From Chalciporus piperatus (lineage: Eukaryota > Basidiomycota > Agaricomycetes > Boletales > Boletaceae), in NCBI GenBank assembly GCA_038093975.1, contig JBBPTG010000004.1, positions 558,001-622,000 of the forward strand: a stretch of 64,000 nucleotides of DNA, given 5' to 3'. The notes beneath the pieces were generated by a model, which worked only from the letters and a program-made list of their open reading frames with translations, was not told where the DNA came from and did not search any database. Each line of letters begins with the position of its first letter. The first letter of the stretch is position 1. Shown here one piece after another: positions 13,110 through 26,227 of the stretch. The position numbers and the translations under genes were made by a program.

Positions 13110-13714
13110 TCAAGATAAGATAAACGAGAACTCAATTGCGACGGACGACTCCAGAAACGAACGCAAAAAGTCATCCTCCTCCATGGACCGCCTCTTCATA
13201 AAGATCGCCTTCTCTCGAGTCTTCTCCAAGATGCTAATAAACTTGAACATCCCCGTGTTGGCGAATCTAATCTCGAGCGTGGTCCCCACCGTCAGACCGC
13301 CATCGGGGGTAGGTTTGATCGTGATAACGAGGTAGTTTGCTCCAAGGATGGGTTGTTCGAACTTGGTAGAGAGAATTGAAGCCAGCGGTATGGTTAGTGA
13401 CTTGAAGGGCGACTTGGCGTCAGGATTGGTCCACATGAGCTGTTTCGCCACAGATACGACAAGCGATCGAGAGTCACTGAGAACAATGTCTGCGTAGCAC
13501 ACAAGCGAGAACATACCCGTTGATCGGTGAGAGCCATTGTTCCGACCCCCTCGAGCTTCTTCAGCCCACCACTTCCTCCAGCGGAGGATGAGGTCGAAGG
13601 AGGTGCGTTTGGGATGGTGAGGTTGCATTTGGCATTGTCAACGGTATCGATGGAGTTTTCGCCGTGCAGGAGTAAGGGTTTGTTCTCGTGAATCGTGACC
13701 CAGTTGAGTGCCAT
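13110..13714 (-). CDS. WBP2-like GRAM-domain protein
   Basis: The start MALNWVTIHEN and the block GTMALTDQR / SLTIPLASILSTKFEQPILGANYLVITIKP match the GRAM-like domain of WW-domain-binding protein 2. Two exons (13714-13517, 13439-13110) joined over a 77-base GT-AG intron give 175 residues. An unspliced read of the region between them shifts frame, so this intron is needed. A Ser/Gly insert sits before GTMALTDQR. Human WBP2 has a Pro-rich tail with PPxY motifs. This protein stops after the domain and has none, so it may bind lipid or partners without WW-domain recruitment. The final 10 residues could change if another intron exists. Confidence 0.8.
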
Positions 13715-13870
13715 GGTTCCGTTCAAGTTTCTCTGATTCACGCCTGATTCACGCCATACAGTCTGAGTTTATGTATCTGCGCGTCAAGGGCAGTGCTGCT
13801 CCAACTCGCAAAGCCTCTCGAAAAGGGAAGAAGTATACAATATCTATCGCAGAGATGACTCCTTTATCAT

Positions 13871-13953
13871 GGCTACCTAGCGCAATGGTAGCGCGTTTGG
13901 CTTCGATCGCCCAACGGCACCAAAAGGTTGCAGGTTCGAGTCCTGCGGTGGTC
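13871..13953 (+). tRNA. tRNA-Arg (TCG) with 12-base intron
   Basis: Acceptor arms GGCTACC/GGTGGTC pair, the D arm is GCGC-loop-GCGC, and the T arm is GCAGG/CCTGC around TTCGAGT. The anticodon stem TTTGG/CCAAA encloses CTTCGA plus a 12-base intron after position 37, giving anticodon TCG. An A box (TAGCGCAATGG) and a B box (GGTTCGAGTCC) are present. An almost identical inverted copy lies at 16597-16679. Confidence 0.85.
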
Positions 13954-14097
13954 ATATTTTTGTTTTTCTGCTTCGTGGGGGCTGTCAGATCAGTGTTCGA
14001 CGTACACCCTTGGTTCACTGTATACTTGTGTCAACACGTCTTAGTCGCACTTCGGAAGTAGTGAGTAATACAATTAACAAACTCTGCCATGCTTGTG

Positions 14098-16360
14098 TCA
14101 GTCCCGGAATCCAAATTCCTTTCTATGAAACTCGCAGGGTTGGCTTCCAATAGCCAGACCCTCTCCTGCAACCAATCGCCTAACTCGCTCCTGACCGTCG
14201 ACGTGTACAAGTACACACGGTTCCTCCGTGACCTCGTCTAACGAATGGTATTTCTGACATACTCCTTCACCAAAGGGGTGCGGGAATAGCTCGTCATCTT
14301 CAGGCTCCGAAGGATCTGCGAGGAATGGGTGGTATAACGCGTCGCGTGGGGTAATCCTACGCGTTGATTCAGGTTCCATCAACTGTTTGAGGAGCGACAA
14401 CGCGTTTTCTACGTCGGTCCGATGCGATTCTTCTGTGGGGTATAAATGTGGGGGGTTCGTTGGGGTGGGCGAACGAGATGCCGGCGAGAGACCACGATCT
14501 TGTTGGGAAGAGAATGTTGATGATGATGACGGAGGTGGGCGGCTAGGCGTGGATCGTGCTTCATGCATATTATACGGATAATATCGTGTGTCCAGACGTG
14601 GTACCTTCATTAGGTCTGGATTTTGCCTTTCGACAAACTCTCGCCAACTGATACCCTCGATGGATAGTGACGGGACGTTGGTTGCAAAAGTGCGACCTGA
14701 AAGCTAGAATTACGGACAATCATTTGGAAGTCAAAAACATACTAACTGTGTAAAATAGCAGTTCTCTCCATCTTCTGGCGACCAATAATCGCTGCTATTT
14801 CCATCAAAGCTTCTACATCGTCGCTCGATTGAAATAGAGGGAACTTCCTCGTCAAAAAGAAAAGCAAGATTGTCCCAGCGGACCAAACATCAATAGCTCC
14901 AGAAAGGCATCAACTCAAGCTTGCTCAAAGGAAATAACCTTACCTCCTGTTTGTGACCAACACTTCAACAGGACTTCTGGAGCTCTGAATCCTCGGGTCC
15001 CCGCCCGATTGGCCTTCGAATGGGGCCTGTAGGTAGCTGAGAAAGACTGCACGGCTTGAATATTGGTCAAAACAAACCGTGTATCTTTGTCGGGATACCC
15101 AACCCTCTCACTTGGCCACGAGCTTTTTTGTCGTGTTTCCTTTTGCATTTTCTTGATCTGCTCCATATCGTACTCATCTCGAGATCTAATCTTCCCGTGA
15201 GGAAACTCTCGCGATGGTGTGGTATGCAAACATGCGCCGTGAGTTGGGGTTGACGAATCCATGCGCTGAGATTCATAGGTGAGCACGGTGAATCACAAGG
15301 AGTTTACACTTACGCAAGCTAATCCAAAATCGCACAAGGTACCAATGCCCGTTTGGGGGTCAAAAAGAAAGTTGGCAGGTTTGACATCACGATGAATCAC
15401 GCCACGAGAATGAACATCGCGAAGGGCTCGAAACATACACCGAAAGTATGCCTTTACACCAACCATGGAGAGGTTGTTATAGAATTCCTGGGAGGTGTGA
15501 GGGAGATGCGAAGAAGCATTATTCCAGAAGCCTACCCGGAAATCTTCATTGCGATTGTATGGCATGATTGCGACTACTTGGTCACGATGGCGGAAAGCAG
15601 TGATCAACTGGCATGTGTGCCGAGTTCCTCTACAGTCTTCCATAATGGATATTTCGTTTCGTATACGTTCGGGATGGCTGGTGACGTAGATACGCTTAAT
15701 GGCAACGAAGACTTTGCCTCCCCCGGGGTATGGCACGGACTGGTAATATGCAGATGAAGAAGGTGAATGATGACCGTGCCAAGGCGTGTTGTCCCACTTG
15801 GTATGATACCAGAGATCGATGGCCTTGTAAACGGACGAAAAGGTGCCTGTACCGAGCCGGTCCAGTATTTTGTAGTCGTCCGATAGTTGTGGTACAGAGG
15901 CCAGCAAGCTGGCGATTTCTAGTTGTATCTCCTCCCGCTCTTCTGCGGGCTTGAGGTGTATGGTCATCTCTTCATCCGTTTCCCCCGGCGCATCTACATC
16001 GTCGTCGTCTTCTTCATCGTCCTCATAACCCTCGAGGTCGCACATATCCTGCGGGCAATCCATCGAGTTCGGCTCATCTCCGCTTTCGTCAAGATCGACC
16101 ATCATCGGAAGTTCATCATCTGCGTTTGACTTTAACTTGGTGGCAGAGAGCGGTTGATTGTATAGCTGAGCGAGGTGGTTGTGATAGTCGGCCATCTCTT
16201 GGTGGCCGAAGCTGCCGACACCATCCTCCGAGGTCAGGTTTTGAATGCCGTTCATCTTTTGCGCAGACAAATACTGCCTGCGGTAGGCTCTGTTCCGTGG
16301 ATCTGAGGAGCCGACATCCAGGGGGTTGGAGGAGTGCTGTGAGAGGAGGACGGCGGCCAT
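14098..16360 (-). CDS. CDC7: CDC7/Hsk1-type serine/threonine kinase (DDK catalytic subunit)
   Basis: With its Dbf4-type partner this nuclear kinase phosphorylates MCM helicase to fire replication origins. The start is MAAVLLSQHSSN. An acidic N-terminal region (residues about 60-130, run of D and E) precedes the kinase: glycine loop DRLGTGTFSSVYKA, lysine in FVAIKRIYV, catalytic loop VIHRDVKPANFLF, CDFGLA, then after an insert the segment GTRGFRAPEVLLK and a VWSAGTILLFFLTRKFPLF helix. Inserts between the DFG and APE segments, and a Ser/Pro-rich insert before LLKQLMEPESTRRITPRDAL, are typical of CDC7. Exons run from 16360 to 14098. The gene is bracketed by two tRNA-Arg genes. Confidence 0.9.
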
Positions 16361-16596
16361 GGGGAGAGGCAAAGCAGGAGGAGTAGATTGAGATGGCCCT
16401 ACTCGCTGGGGTGAAAGAGTTGATTATCGGACTAGGGGCGGGACCAGCCGTGGACAATGAGAACAAGGAATATGCTGCCTAACAACTGGCAACTGCCTAC
16501 TCAACGCGACTTGCTCGCGTAAGGATTCGTAGATCACGTGGATGAATATAGCACGTGACAAAAGAAAGAAAAAGAAAAGAAATTAAACAAAAATAT

Positions 16597-16679
16597 GACC
16601 ACCGCAGGACTCGAACCTGCAACCTTTTGGTACCGTTGGGCGATCGAAGCCAAACGCGCTACCATTGCGCTAGGTAGCC
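16597..16679 (-). tRNA. tRNA-Arg (TCG) with 12-base intron, inverted copy
   Basis: Reverse-strand copy of the tRNA at 13871-13953. All mature positions are the same and the single difference lies at the last intron base. A few flanking bases on both sides also match (TATCAT before, CATATTTTTGTTT after), showing a duplication somewhat longer than the gene. Confidence 0.85.
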
Positions 16680-16832
16680 ATGATAGAGGAGAACACATAG
16701 CTGTATATTATATTTCTATATATTCGAGGCGGACCGTGGATTGAGCTGGCTCGGCGCCACTGCTACTAAGTACTAGGAGGACTGCCAACGGTGCTCATGT
16801 CAATGACGGCGTGTTGAGAGCGATCCACCTCC

Positions 16833-19302
16833 ATGAACCTTCCAGAGGAACTTAGAGTCTGGTTGACAAACCTACTTCAACATCCTCTATTCTTACAAAC
16901 TGCATCTTTCGCTGTACTCTTCCTCTTTCCACTCACTGCACTCCTCTGCATTCAAACTGCTACAAGGTTCTCCCCGAGGACCACTTCATTTGCTATGGTC
17001 CTCGAAGGCGTCGTCTCGTTTTTCCCTTGGAGCTGGGGAAACAGCCAGTCAAGTTCCGCGTCTTCACATGAAACAAAAAAGCTAAGAAAGAAGCACATTC
17101 GTTCCCGTGCGGGGCAGTTAGAGATGAACGGATATGCCAGACCAGGTGCGTTGACTTGTACATCTCCCACCCGTGAGGCCTGAACACCAGGCACAGACCC
17201 TAGACAAGAAATTGTCGATGGCTATTACCCCGGCCTCGTCAACATCTCGGGGACATATTGTTTCATGAACTCCACAATCCAGGTCAATCGACTACTGACA
17301 GTTCCATACGTGTCGTTTCTGACAAAATATCGCAGGCACTGGCTTCTCTATCCTACTTGCAACCTTATCTCTCCGCTGCTCAAGAAAAGGCCATTCAACT
17401 GAATGTCGCCTCACCAGTCGTCGATGCCTTACTTGAGTTATTGCAGGGTGCGTGTCGTACCATAATGTTGACCGTCGCTCAAAGGTTGCCGTAGAATTAA
17501 ACGCTCCGCGTAGTTCCTATCATTCCATCCGCCCGCTGGAGATCATCGAGGCCCTGATTCACTATTCTCGTGGACAGCACAAATCCCTATTTTCTTCAAG
17601 GGAGCATCAGGATGCCCAAGAACTCTTCCAGCTTGTCTCGGAGTGTATCAAGAAGGAGATTGCCGCGGTCAACAGGGAACGCCAACGTGATCGGGGTCTT
17701 GGTGGCCTTTCGCAACTCGACGGAGAACCTGGTTTGGAGACAGGAAGGACTGTGTTCGACGGGCTAACCGCCAACAGAAGGAGCTGCGTGGAGTGCGGGT
17801 ATACAGAAGCCGTCATGCATTTTGCTTTCGATAACTGGCAACTAGCCGTTCCGAGATATGCAGTGAGTTGCTGTGGGGGTCAGACTCTGCGCGCTGCTAA
17901 TCATTGCCTAGGCAAGCTGTCGCCTCGAGGATTGTCTTGCCGAATATACCAAGCTCGAGATGTTAACTGATTGTATATGTCGCAAGTGCTCGGTTATTGC
18001 GACTCACCAACACCTTGAACTGGAAGCCGACCGTCTGGAGAAAGGTGTGAGTGCGGATCCACAAGCCACGATTTCGAAGAAGCGGAAAGCCAAGGAGGCT
18101 AGGAAATTGGAGTCGAGATTGAGGGCAGCGTTGGAGAGTGGCCGGTTAGAGGAGGATGTGAAGGGAGTGAAGCTAGAGAAGGTGTTTAGCAGAGCCTCGA
18201 CGAAGCAAGCAATGATTGCAAGGGTACATTTTCTCCCCAGCTCCCACCCATTTTCCGCTCTGACTTTACTTAGCCTCCGTCAGTGCTTGTGCTCCATCTC
18301 AATCGTTCGCTCAGCTATGGCCAGTTTGCGATGAAGAACTCAATTCGGATTGTTTTCCCCGAGATCCTCGACCTCACACCATTCACGACTTCCGGAAGTC
18401 TTTCCACCGTTCCCTCAGTTCCGATTTCTGCGCCACCTCCAAACCTGCCTCGCTCGACTACGCCCACTCAGGCCATGTATTCGACACATAGGACCATATA
18501 CCGCCTAGCAGCCGTCGTCTGCCACTACGGCCAACACTCCTTTGGACACTACGTTTGCTTCCGTCGAAAACCTCGTCCTCCAACAACTGGGCCAGCGCGC
18601 TTTGCTCCCCCGCGTTTCGCCCATCCTCTAGGTTGCGACTGCGAAAAATGCCTGCGGTATGGTAACATCCGAGACGACGACGACACCGTCGACTCGATGT
18701 ACCGGGCAGGTCGTGGCTGGCTGTGCGTCAGCGATGACTCTGTCAAGGAGTGTGGCATCGAAACTGTACTACAGGAAGGTTCAGGAGCGTTCATGCTCTA
18801 TTACGAACGTGTGGTACAGTCGCAACCTGGCATTCATCCGCTGCACAGCTCACCAAGCTCAGAGGAAACCCTCAAGCCGAACCTCCCGACCGATGGGATC
18901 AATGGCTCTGCACCGTCGCTAACTCATTCATTGGACCCGAGAGTTGAGAGGGAGAGGTCAGTATCTGGCGCAAGAATTGTGAGGAACGTGGCCGCGGGGA
19001 GAGGGAGGAGCGTATCCGCTGCACCATCCGAACGAGATTTGAGCAAAGACTCCCTACCGAATGGGGACGACTCTCTCGCGTCTTTAATCCTCCCAAATGG
19101 CAACGCCAGTCACTCGTCAGTCACTTTGAAACCCACCAAGCCACGGATCTCCGAATCTAGTTCCTCCATAGGGTCGTTGAGAGGGTCGAGTCTATCAGCG
19201 TCAGCCCCTGATCTACGCACCCAGTCTGCTTCGGCTCCCGCCTCGTCACCTATCAATGCATCAAGCCGGTTGCACTCGTCTACAGTGGACCTCAGAGCAT
19301 AA
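16833..19302 (+). CDS. Membrane-anchored ubiquitin carboxyl-terminal hydrolase (UBP1/USP30-like layout)
   Basis: This would remove ubiquitin from substrates at a membrane surface. MNLPEELRVWLTNLL is followed by one hydrophobic span (residues about 22-42), then a basic KKLRKKHIRSR stretch. The Cys box reads GLVNISGTYCFMNSTIQALAS, spliced over an intron after TIQ. The His box is CHYGQHSFGHYVCFRRKP, and a CRKC..CVECGY-type pair lies between. The tail from about 18.8 kb is Ser-rich and probably disordered. The Cys box has one extra residue and lacks the Asn of the common GNTC form. N-anchored USPs such as yeast Ubp1 or human USP30 sit in the ER or outer mitochondrial membrane; which one applies here is not shown. 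Confidence 0.85.
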
Positions 19303-19841
19303 ATTCATCTCATCCTCTTAGTATTACTTGCTCTTTATTGCACTCTTGTATCTTTAACACACCCTGACCATGTTTCGCTTGCCTCTAATTCTGTTATCGC
19401 GTTTACTTGTATGTGTCTAAACCCACGGGCACTGTCATGCATCTTAGAGTCGTTCATGCCAGTTAATCACACGGAGATCAATGAAGGGCCTAGAGGTCGA
19501 TTGCAATTTGTGTCGTTAAGAGCATGCCAAAAAAACCACTACGTCGACCTTCCGTCCAGCTATCAACACAATCTAACCATTCCGTCAAGCCAATCGAGTG
19601 AAAAAGAAACCTCAGCCAATGCCCTGCATCGCCGTCCACCCCATGGACTATAACACGGAACCGAGAGATTCCGACAAGCTATCATACGAGGGAAAGCGTT
19701 CCACTCCCTGACGGAGCTTCGAGTATCGTGACCGTGGTAGGCCTCGGATGGAGGGCGAAGGATACATAACAATACAAAATTTCGACAGTCCGAGCAGTCA
19801 AGCAGAAACGAGAGAGCGGTATACTGGTTGAACGATATCGA
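19303..19841. other. Intergenic region, convergent 3' ends
   Basis: About 540 bases between the ubiquitin hydrolase and a small minus-strand gene. No coding exon, tRNA or repeat was recognised. Confidence 0.4.
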
Positions 19842-20293
19842 TCACCAGTAGATCCGTCGCTCGACAGTTCGCTGCTTAACAACAGGGGCAGGTCGGGTGT
19901 ATGAAACAGTGCGCCTCACACGGGTCACAGTGGGGTACCTGGGTCGTCGATGAATGACCGCGCGCTGTACCCAACGAACATGGAAGACTTACCATGCCTG
20001 GTAGACTTCGTTGTTGGCCTCAAGCTGAACCTCGAGGATTTGACGACCCTGTAGGACCGGTAAGTGGCGAGGGTTAGAAAGAGGGAATGGCTAGACGCAC
20101 AAGAGAGTCGGTGAAGGAACCAACGACGAGTCCTTCCTTGCGGCCATAACGGTCGTGGTTGACGGCGACGATGTCACCGGGCTAAATCGGTTCATCTGTC
20201 AAAACAACGTAGACGACGAGAAACAACAGAGCGACGGACGTTAATTTCGCCAGAGACGGTCTTGTACTCCTCGAATCTCTCGTAGGTAGCCAT
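19842..20293 (-). CDS. Small basic protein of unknown function (95 aa)
   Basis: Four exons (20293-20240, 20181-20101, 20048-19993, 19938-19842) splice to 95 residues: start MATYERFEEYKTVSGEIN, then a Gly-rich block GDIVAVNHDRYGRKEGLVVG, LEVQLEANNEVYQAW, and an Arg-rich tail ending KQRTVERRIYW. All joins are GT-AG and in frame. The middle block has the look of a small beta-barrel (SH3/KOW-like) fold, but I do not recognise the family. A compact gene with a long pyrimidine-rich leader would fit a well-expressed small protein. Confidence 0.7.
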
Positions 20294-20818
20294 TTGTGAT
20301 GTGGACGAATGCGGCGAAAGAGGGAAGAAGGCGGAGAGGAAATAAAAAAAGGCTGTTGACGGGAGAGAAAAGCAACGAAACCTGGGTTTTTATAGATTAG
20401 ATTTCCCGCGTTGACTGGAAAGGCGAGGCAGGACACGAGGCAGCTTATTATCGTGGAAATCGTAAATCAACAAACACTCCGCCCTTTGTTCTACCTGCGG
20501 AATTGACGTAAATTCACTAGACTGTTGTACGCTTCCCTATTGTTAGATGTACATACCGGCCTGGCCGTTGTTTGGTATACAATCCACTGTGATTGTGCAC
20601 CATTGCACCAATGTTGTTCAACGTTCGCAGTCTAAGGGGGGACCGGAGCTAATTAACACGTCCCTGGCGCACTGGTACTGATGCCTCGCGACATCAACCG
20701 GCTACAAGACGACGTTGTTGACATATTAGCCTTAGCACCTGAAATACAATAAGGAGGTATACAGTGGGGATAGAACCTGTCAGAGGTGCATGAGCATTGA
20801 ATTAGATACAGCATGACA
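20294..20818. other. Intergenic region
   Basis: Promoter of the 95-residue protein gene plus the 3' flank of the DUF1992 gene. Nothing else was recognised. Confidence 0.4.
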
Positions 20819-22343
20819 CTATACAACATTATCATGTTCGAACAGCCTTCTCAACGCTTGCACCCACCGCAGAACGAGATCACGAATTCTGAAAGAACTC
20901 CCCATTCCCGACGTGCCATCGTCTTCTGATGACGATTTCGTCTGCCAGAAACGAGGGCTGGAGTCGTCCTGACTTCTTTCAGCAATCCCACGAAGGATGT
21001 CCTGCCCGCAGTCTTGATAAGCCTTGGCAAGCTCGGCCTCCCGGGCATAGTATGGGCGACGGACCGCATACGGTGCCATTGCATTGTATTTACGAATGAG
21101 AGAATTCAGTTCGGCGATCGCAGTGTCATGGTAAGAGCGCTCTCGCTCTTCCCACTCCTGATCGCGCAAAGATGTCGCTGGGGTTAACGACAGTGAGGGC
21201 AAATGTGCAGCGGGTTGGGATACGGTTAATGCCCGAATTGCACGCCTCGTCCAAGACTGTCTCAGGGTCTCGCGGAAAGAGTTCACTGCAGCTTCCAACT
21301 CTATCGAAGGAGCGATTAGCCTGCGAGTAGATGGTTCTGGGTCAGGTACCAACCCATTTGAACTTCCACCCATGGAGGAGCAGCGCCATTCCGCTGCACT
21401 ATCCGATTCATGAGGAACTCCTCCCTGGCAATGAAGGGGTTGCGCTCTTCGCTCAACCTCGCAATTGGCTTCCCTCTACCCTGCACCTTGTCGAAATGGC
21501 CCGCGAGCCGAGCTTTCTATATCATTCATGAGACGGGAAAACGTTGGGCGTGCAGGGCGCTGCTATACCTCTATGCGGTCCTCTGCAAGACTCTGCCAGC
21601 CTTTCAAGCTAACAGGGTTTGATCGACCGTGAATTTGTCCATCACCTCCCCCTCTGAGACCGAGCCGATAATCCAAAGTCGATTCGCGGGCATGATTCAA
21701 TCGGCTAGCCTGTTGTCGACGCTTGGCTAACTCTCTCTCGGTCCGCCTGGTGCGCGTGTCGCTGTCGTCGGATCCAACGGATGAACGAGCAGAGGAAGGC
21801 ACAAAGTTGCCATACTTGATTGATGCAGATGCATGCGATGGTGCTTTATAAGTCGTATGCCATGGTTTGTGGCCCTCGACGCCAGGGAGCAACGGCTCGT
21901 TCGCAATTTCTTGCCACGGGCGAACGCTGGGAGCAGCAAAGGCACTGGTAGTCTGCCCAGGAATACTAGTGGAGTGATGGATCTGTGGGGGTGATTCCTT
22001 TAACTTGCTTTTGGTCTGCAGTTCTTGTGGGACCTGACCGAAGGGGCTTGTATTTGTCGACTAGCATCCGCAAGACTGTATCTTGCATAGATTCTTCACC
22101 TGTCCAGTTCTGGTGCTGATTCTCTAGCTGAACCAGTTTGCTGGCATTGGCTTGGCTGGCAGCTGCTTCCTTTGCCTCCTCAGCCTCCTCTCGAGCGGCA
22201 TCTGCAAAGAGTTTGTCACTGGCACTCGGCTTTGCGACAACGCTGCTGCAATGAAAGTTGCGAAGGCTGTGGTGTCTAAGAGATTCAAGTTTAAGGGTGT
22301 GGTTCGCCACCGACTGGAAGGCGCAGAGCGATCTGCCCGACAT
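20819..22343 (-). CDS. DUF1992 (DNAJC28 C-domain) protein, probably mitochondrial
   Basis: The N-terminus MSGRSLCAFQSVANHTLKL with Arg/Ser and no acidic residues before position 19 looks like a mitochondrial presequence. After a disordered middle comes the DUF1992 block: HFDKVQGRGKPIARL, ERNPFIAREEFLMNRIV, then NGAAPPWVEVQM joined over a 53-base intron to ELEAAVNSFRETLRQSW. The C-terminal helical part ends LRRLFEHDNVV. In human DNAJC28 this domain follows a J domain. Here no HPD motif or J domain is present. Function in the family is unclear. Confidence 0.8.
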
Positions 22344-22525
22344 GGACTCGGATATGGAAGGCCCGTACTACCATTGGCACTCTCAGACATGCTCGACGAT
22401 GGTGTCCGATTGGCTCGTGCTACAACAAATACTATACACTTTTATTCTGCTCCCGTTATACAACAGTCATACACCCTACATTTCCCAATTACCCAATTCA
22501 AGTCGAGTTTTCCACTTCGATCCCT

Positions 22526-24716
<2,191 letters not shown>

Positions 24717-25140
24717 GATTCCTGGATGATGATTATGGTTGTCGAAGATGTGGACAACTGACCAGAACTATTTATGCCCCCACACGGATCTTGTGACTAC
24801 ACTACTAGATTAGATAACACCGTCCTCAAACTTGTTCGCAGCAACCCCGGAGTAAGTAGACCAGGAGAATGAATTACTATCGTAGAGTACGTGTGGTACA
24901 ATTGATCAACATCATTAATCGTAACTATATGCTACAGATGATATGTCCAGAGTTATGTAGCCCGATACTGGATCAGAGGATCAGAGGGGGAAGGAAATTA
25001 ATGACTGCGTGCCCAGTATATGGAAAGAAAATGCAGATTCGTCAATTCGTGAAGTTGCGTCGGAGATAAATAACGTGTCCAGAACAAGAATGAAACGAGA
25101 TCGAGACGTAGAATGGAACGTACACAAAAGGATGGTCATT
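24717..25140. other. Intergenic region, PUT2 promoter side
   Basis: AT-rich region between the PUT2 start and the 3' end of the BTB gene. No gene was recognised. Confidence 0.4.
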
Positions 25141-25962
25141 TTATATCGTGGAAGGGAGATCGTCCATCTGTTTCTTCAGATCCGTAAAGAACGCGTGTGC
25201 GTCAAGAATGCTTCCAGCGCAACGGACACACCCCGACTCCTGCGAAACCCGTGCCAAGAATGGCATGCTGAAGATGACATCGGTGGTTGGTCGCTTTGCC
25301 AGTTCCTCCTTTGCCATCCTCTCATATTCCTTCCACCACTTCGGAGGGACAAAAGCTCCGTAGAAGGGCCCCGAACACTGTATGCACTTGACATCCTGAG
25401 ATATCTTCAGGAGTGCTTGCGCAGCTTCGGCACGCGTTTTGTGTAGGACGAGAAGGCGGTGGTATGCATGAGCGGAGATGAACTTGAGATCTTCGGACAA
25501 AGGACAGTCGAGGATGTCGCAGGATAGTGTATGACGTGAAGCAACCTGCGCTTCGTATTCAAAATCGAAACGACTGGCGATGGCGTAGACACGGGTGGGG
25601 CTCTCCTCGAGGAACTGGGGCGATAGGAGCACCCTGCGCAAGGCAGATATCGGTCCCAAGAAGTCGTATTTGGCAGATGTGGAAAGGAGAGTGACGAGTT
25701 CGTCCAATGACGTGATGCTGGGGTCTGGCTCTGGGTAGATGAACTGGAGTAGGGTTCCTACTGTAGAGCTGTGCTCGGGCACGGGAATGACTGGACGGAG
25801 CTCGTGCTTGTCTGAGGGAGGCTGCGGAAGAGCAAACATATGTTCAAAGAACGGCGAGGCAGCAGCTAAAACGCAGCGGTGGACACAGAACTTGACACTG
25901 TCTGCGGACTCGAGAAAAACATCGGCGTCCTCTGGGTACGACTCGGAGTCTAGTACCGTCAT
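25141..25962 (-). CDS. BTB/POZ-domain protein
   Basis: Single exon from ATG at 25962 (MTVLDSESYPEDADVFLES), 273 residues. The first half is a BTB domain: DADVFLESADSVKFCVHRCVL, AASPFFEHMF, LLQFIYPEPDP and a following LSTSAKYDFLG helix. The C-terminal half has two CxxC pairs (KCIQCSG, GCVRCAG) that could bind a metal. Such BTB proteins are numerous in agaricomycetes and may act as dimers or cullin-3 adaptors; the partner is unknown. Open frame extends upstream of this ATG but without another ATG. Confidence 0.85.
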   Translation of the reverse strand: MTVLDSESYPEDADVFLESADSVKFCVHRCVLAAASPFFEHMFALPQPPSDKHELRPVIPVPEHSSTVGTLLQFIYPEPDPSITSLDELVTLLSTSAKYDFLGPISALRRVLLSPQFLEESPTRVYAIASRFDFEYEAQVASRHTLSCDILDCPLSEDLKFISAHAYHRLLVLHKTRAEAAQALLKISQDVKCIQCSGPFYGAFVPPKWWKEYERMAKEELAKRPTTDVIFSMPFLARVSQESGCVRCAGSILDAHAFFTDLKKQMDDLPSTI

Positions 25963-26227
25963 AGTGAGCAGAGAGCGTGTGGTGGTAAGCAAGAAAGATG
26001 GGGCAACTGTGCGAAACAATGGAGTTTATAGGTGAGTCAAAGCGGCGAACCCGCAGCAGGAAGTCAATGTGAAACACTTGGAAGACGTATCAGAAGGGGG
26101 CTGGACACTTACATACTTGGAAAACAACGCTGGCCCAGATTCCAAGGTGGCCCAAGACAGGAGGAAACTGGTCTGAAAGCGTAGCATTGTGGGTACAAAC
26201 AAGCATAAACAGACCGACAGCATGGTT

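Noticed and set aside
13440..13516. A possible frameshift or broken WBP2-like gene at the exon 1-2 border
   Set aside because: Short introns of 27 or 40 bases at this place failed to keep frame, but a 77-base GT-AG intron from GTATGT to AACAG does and restores the domain.
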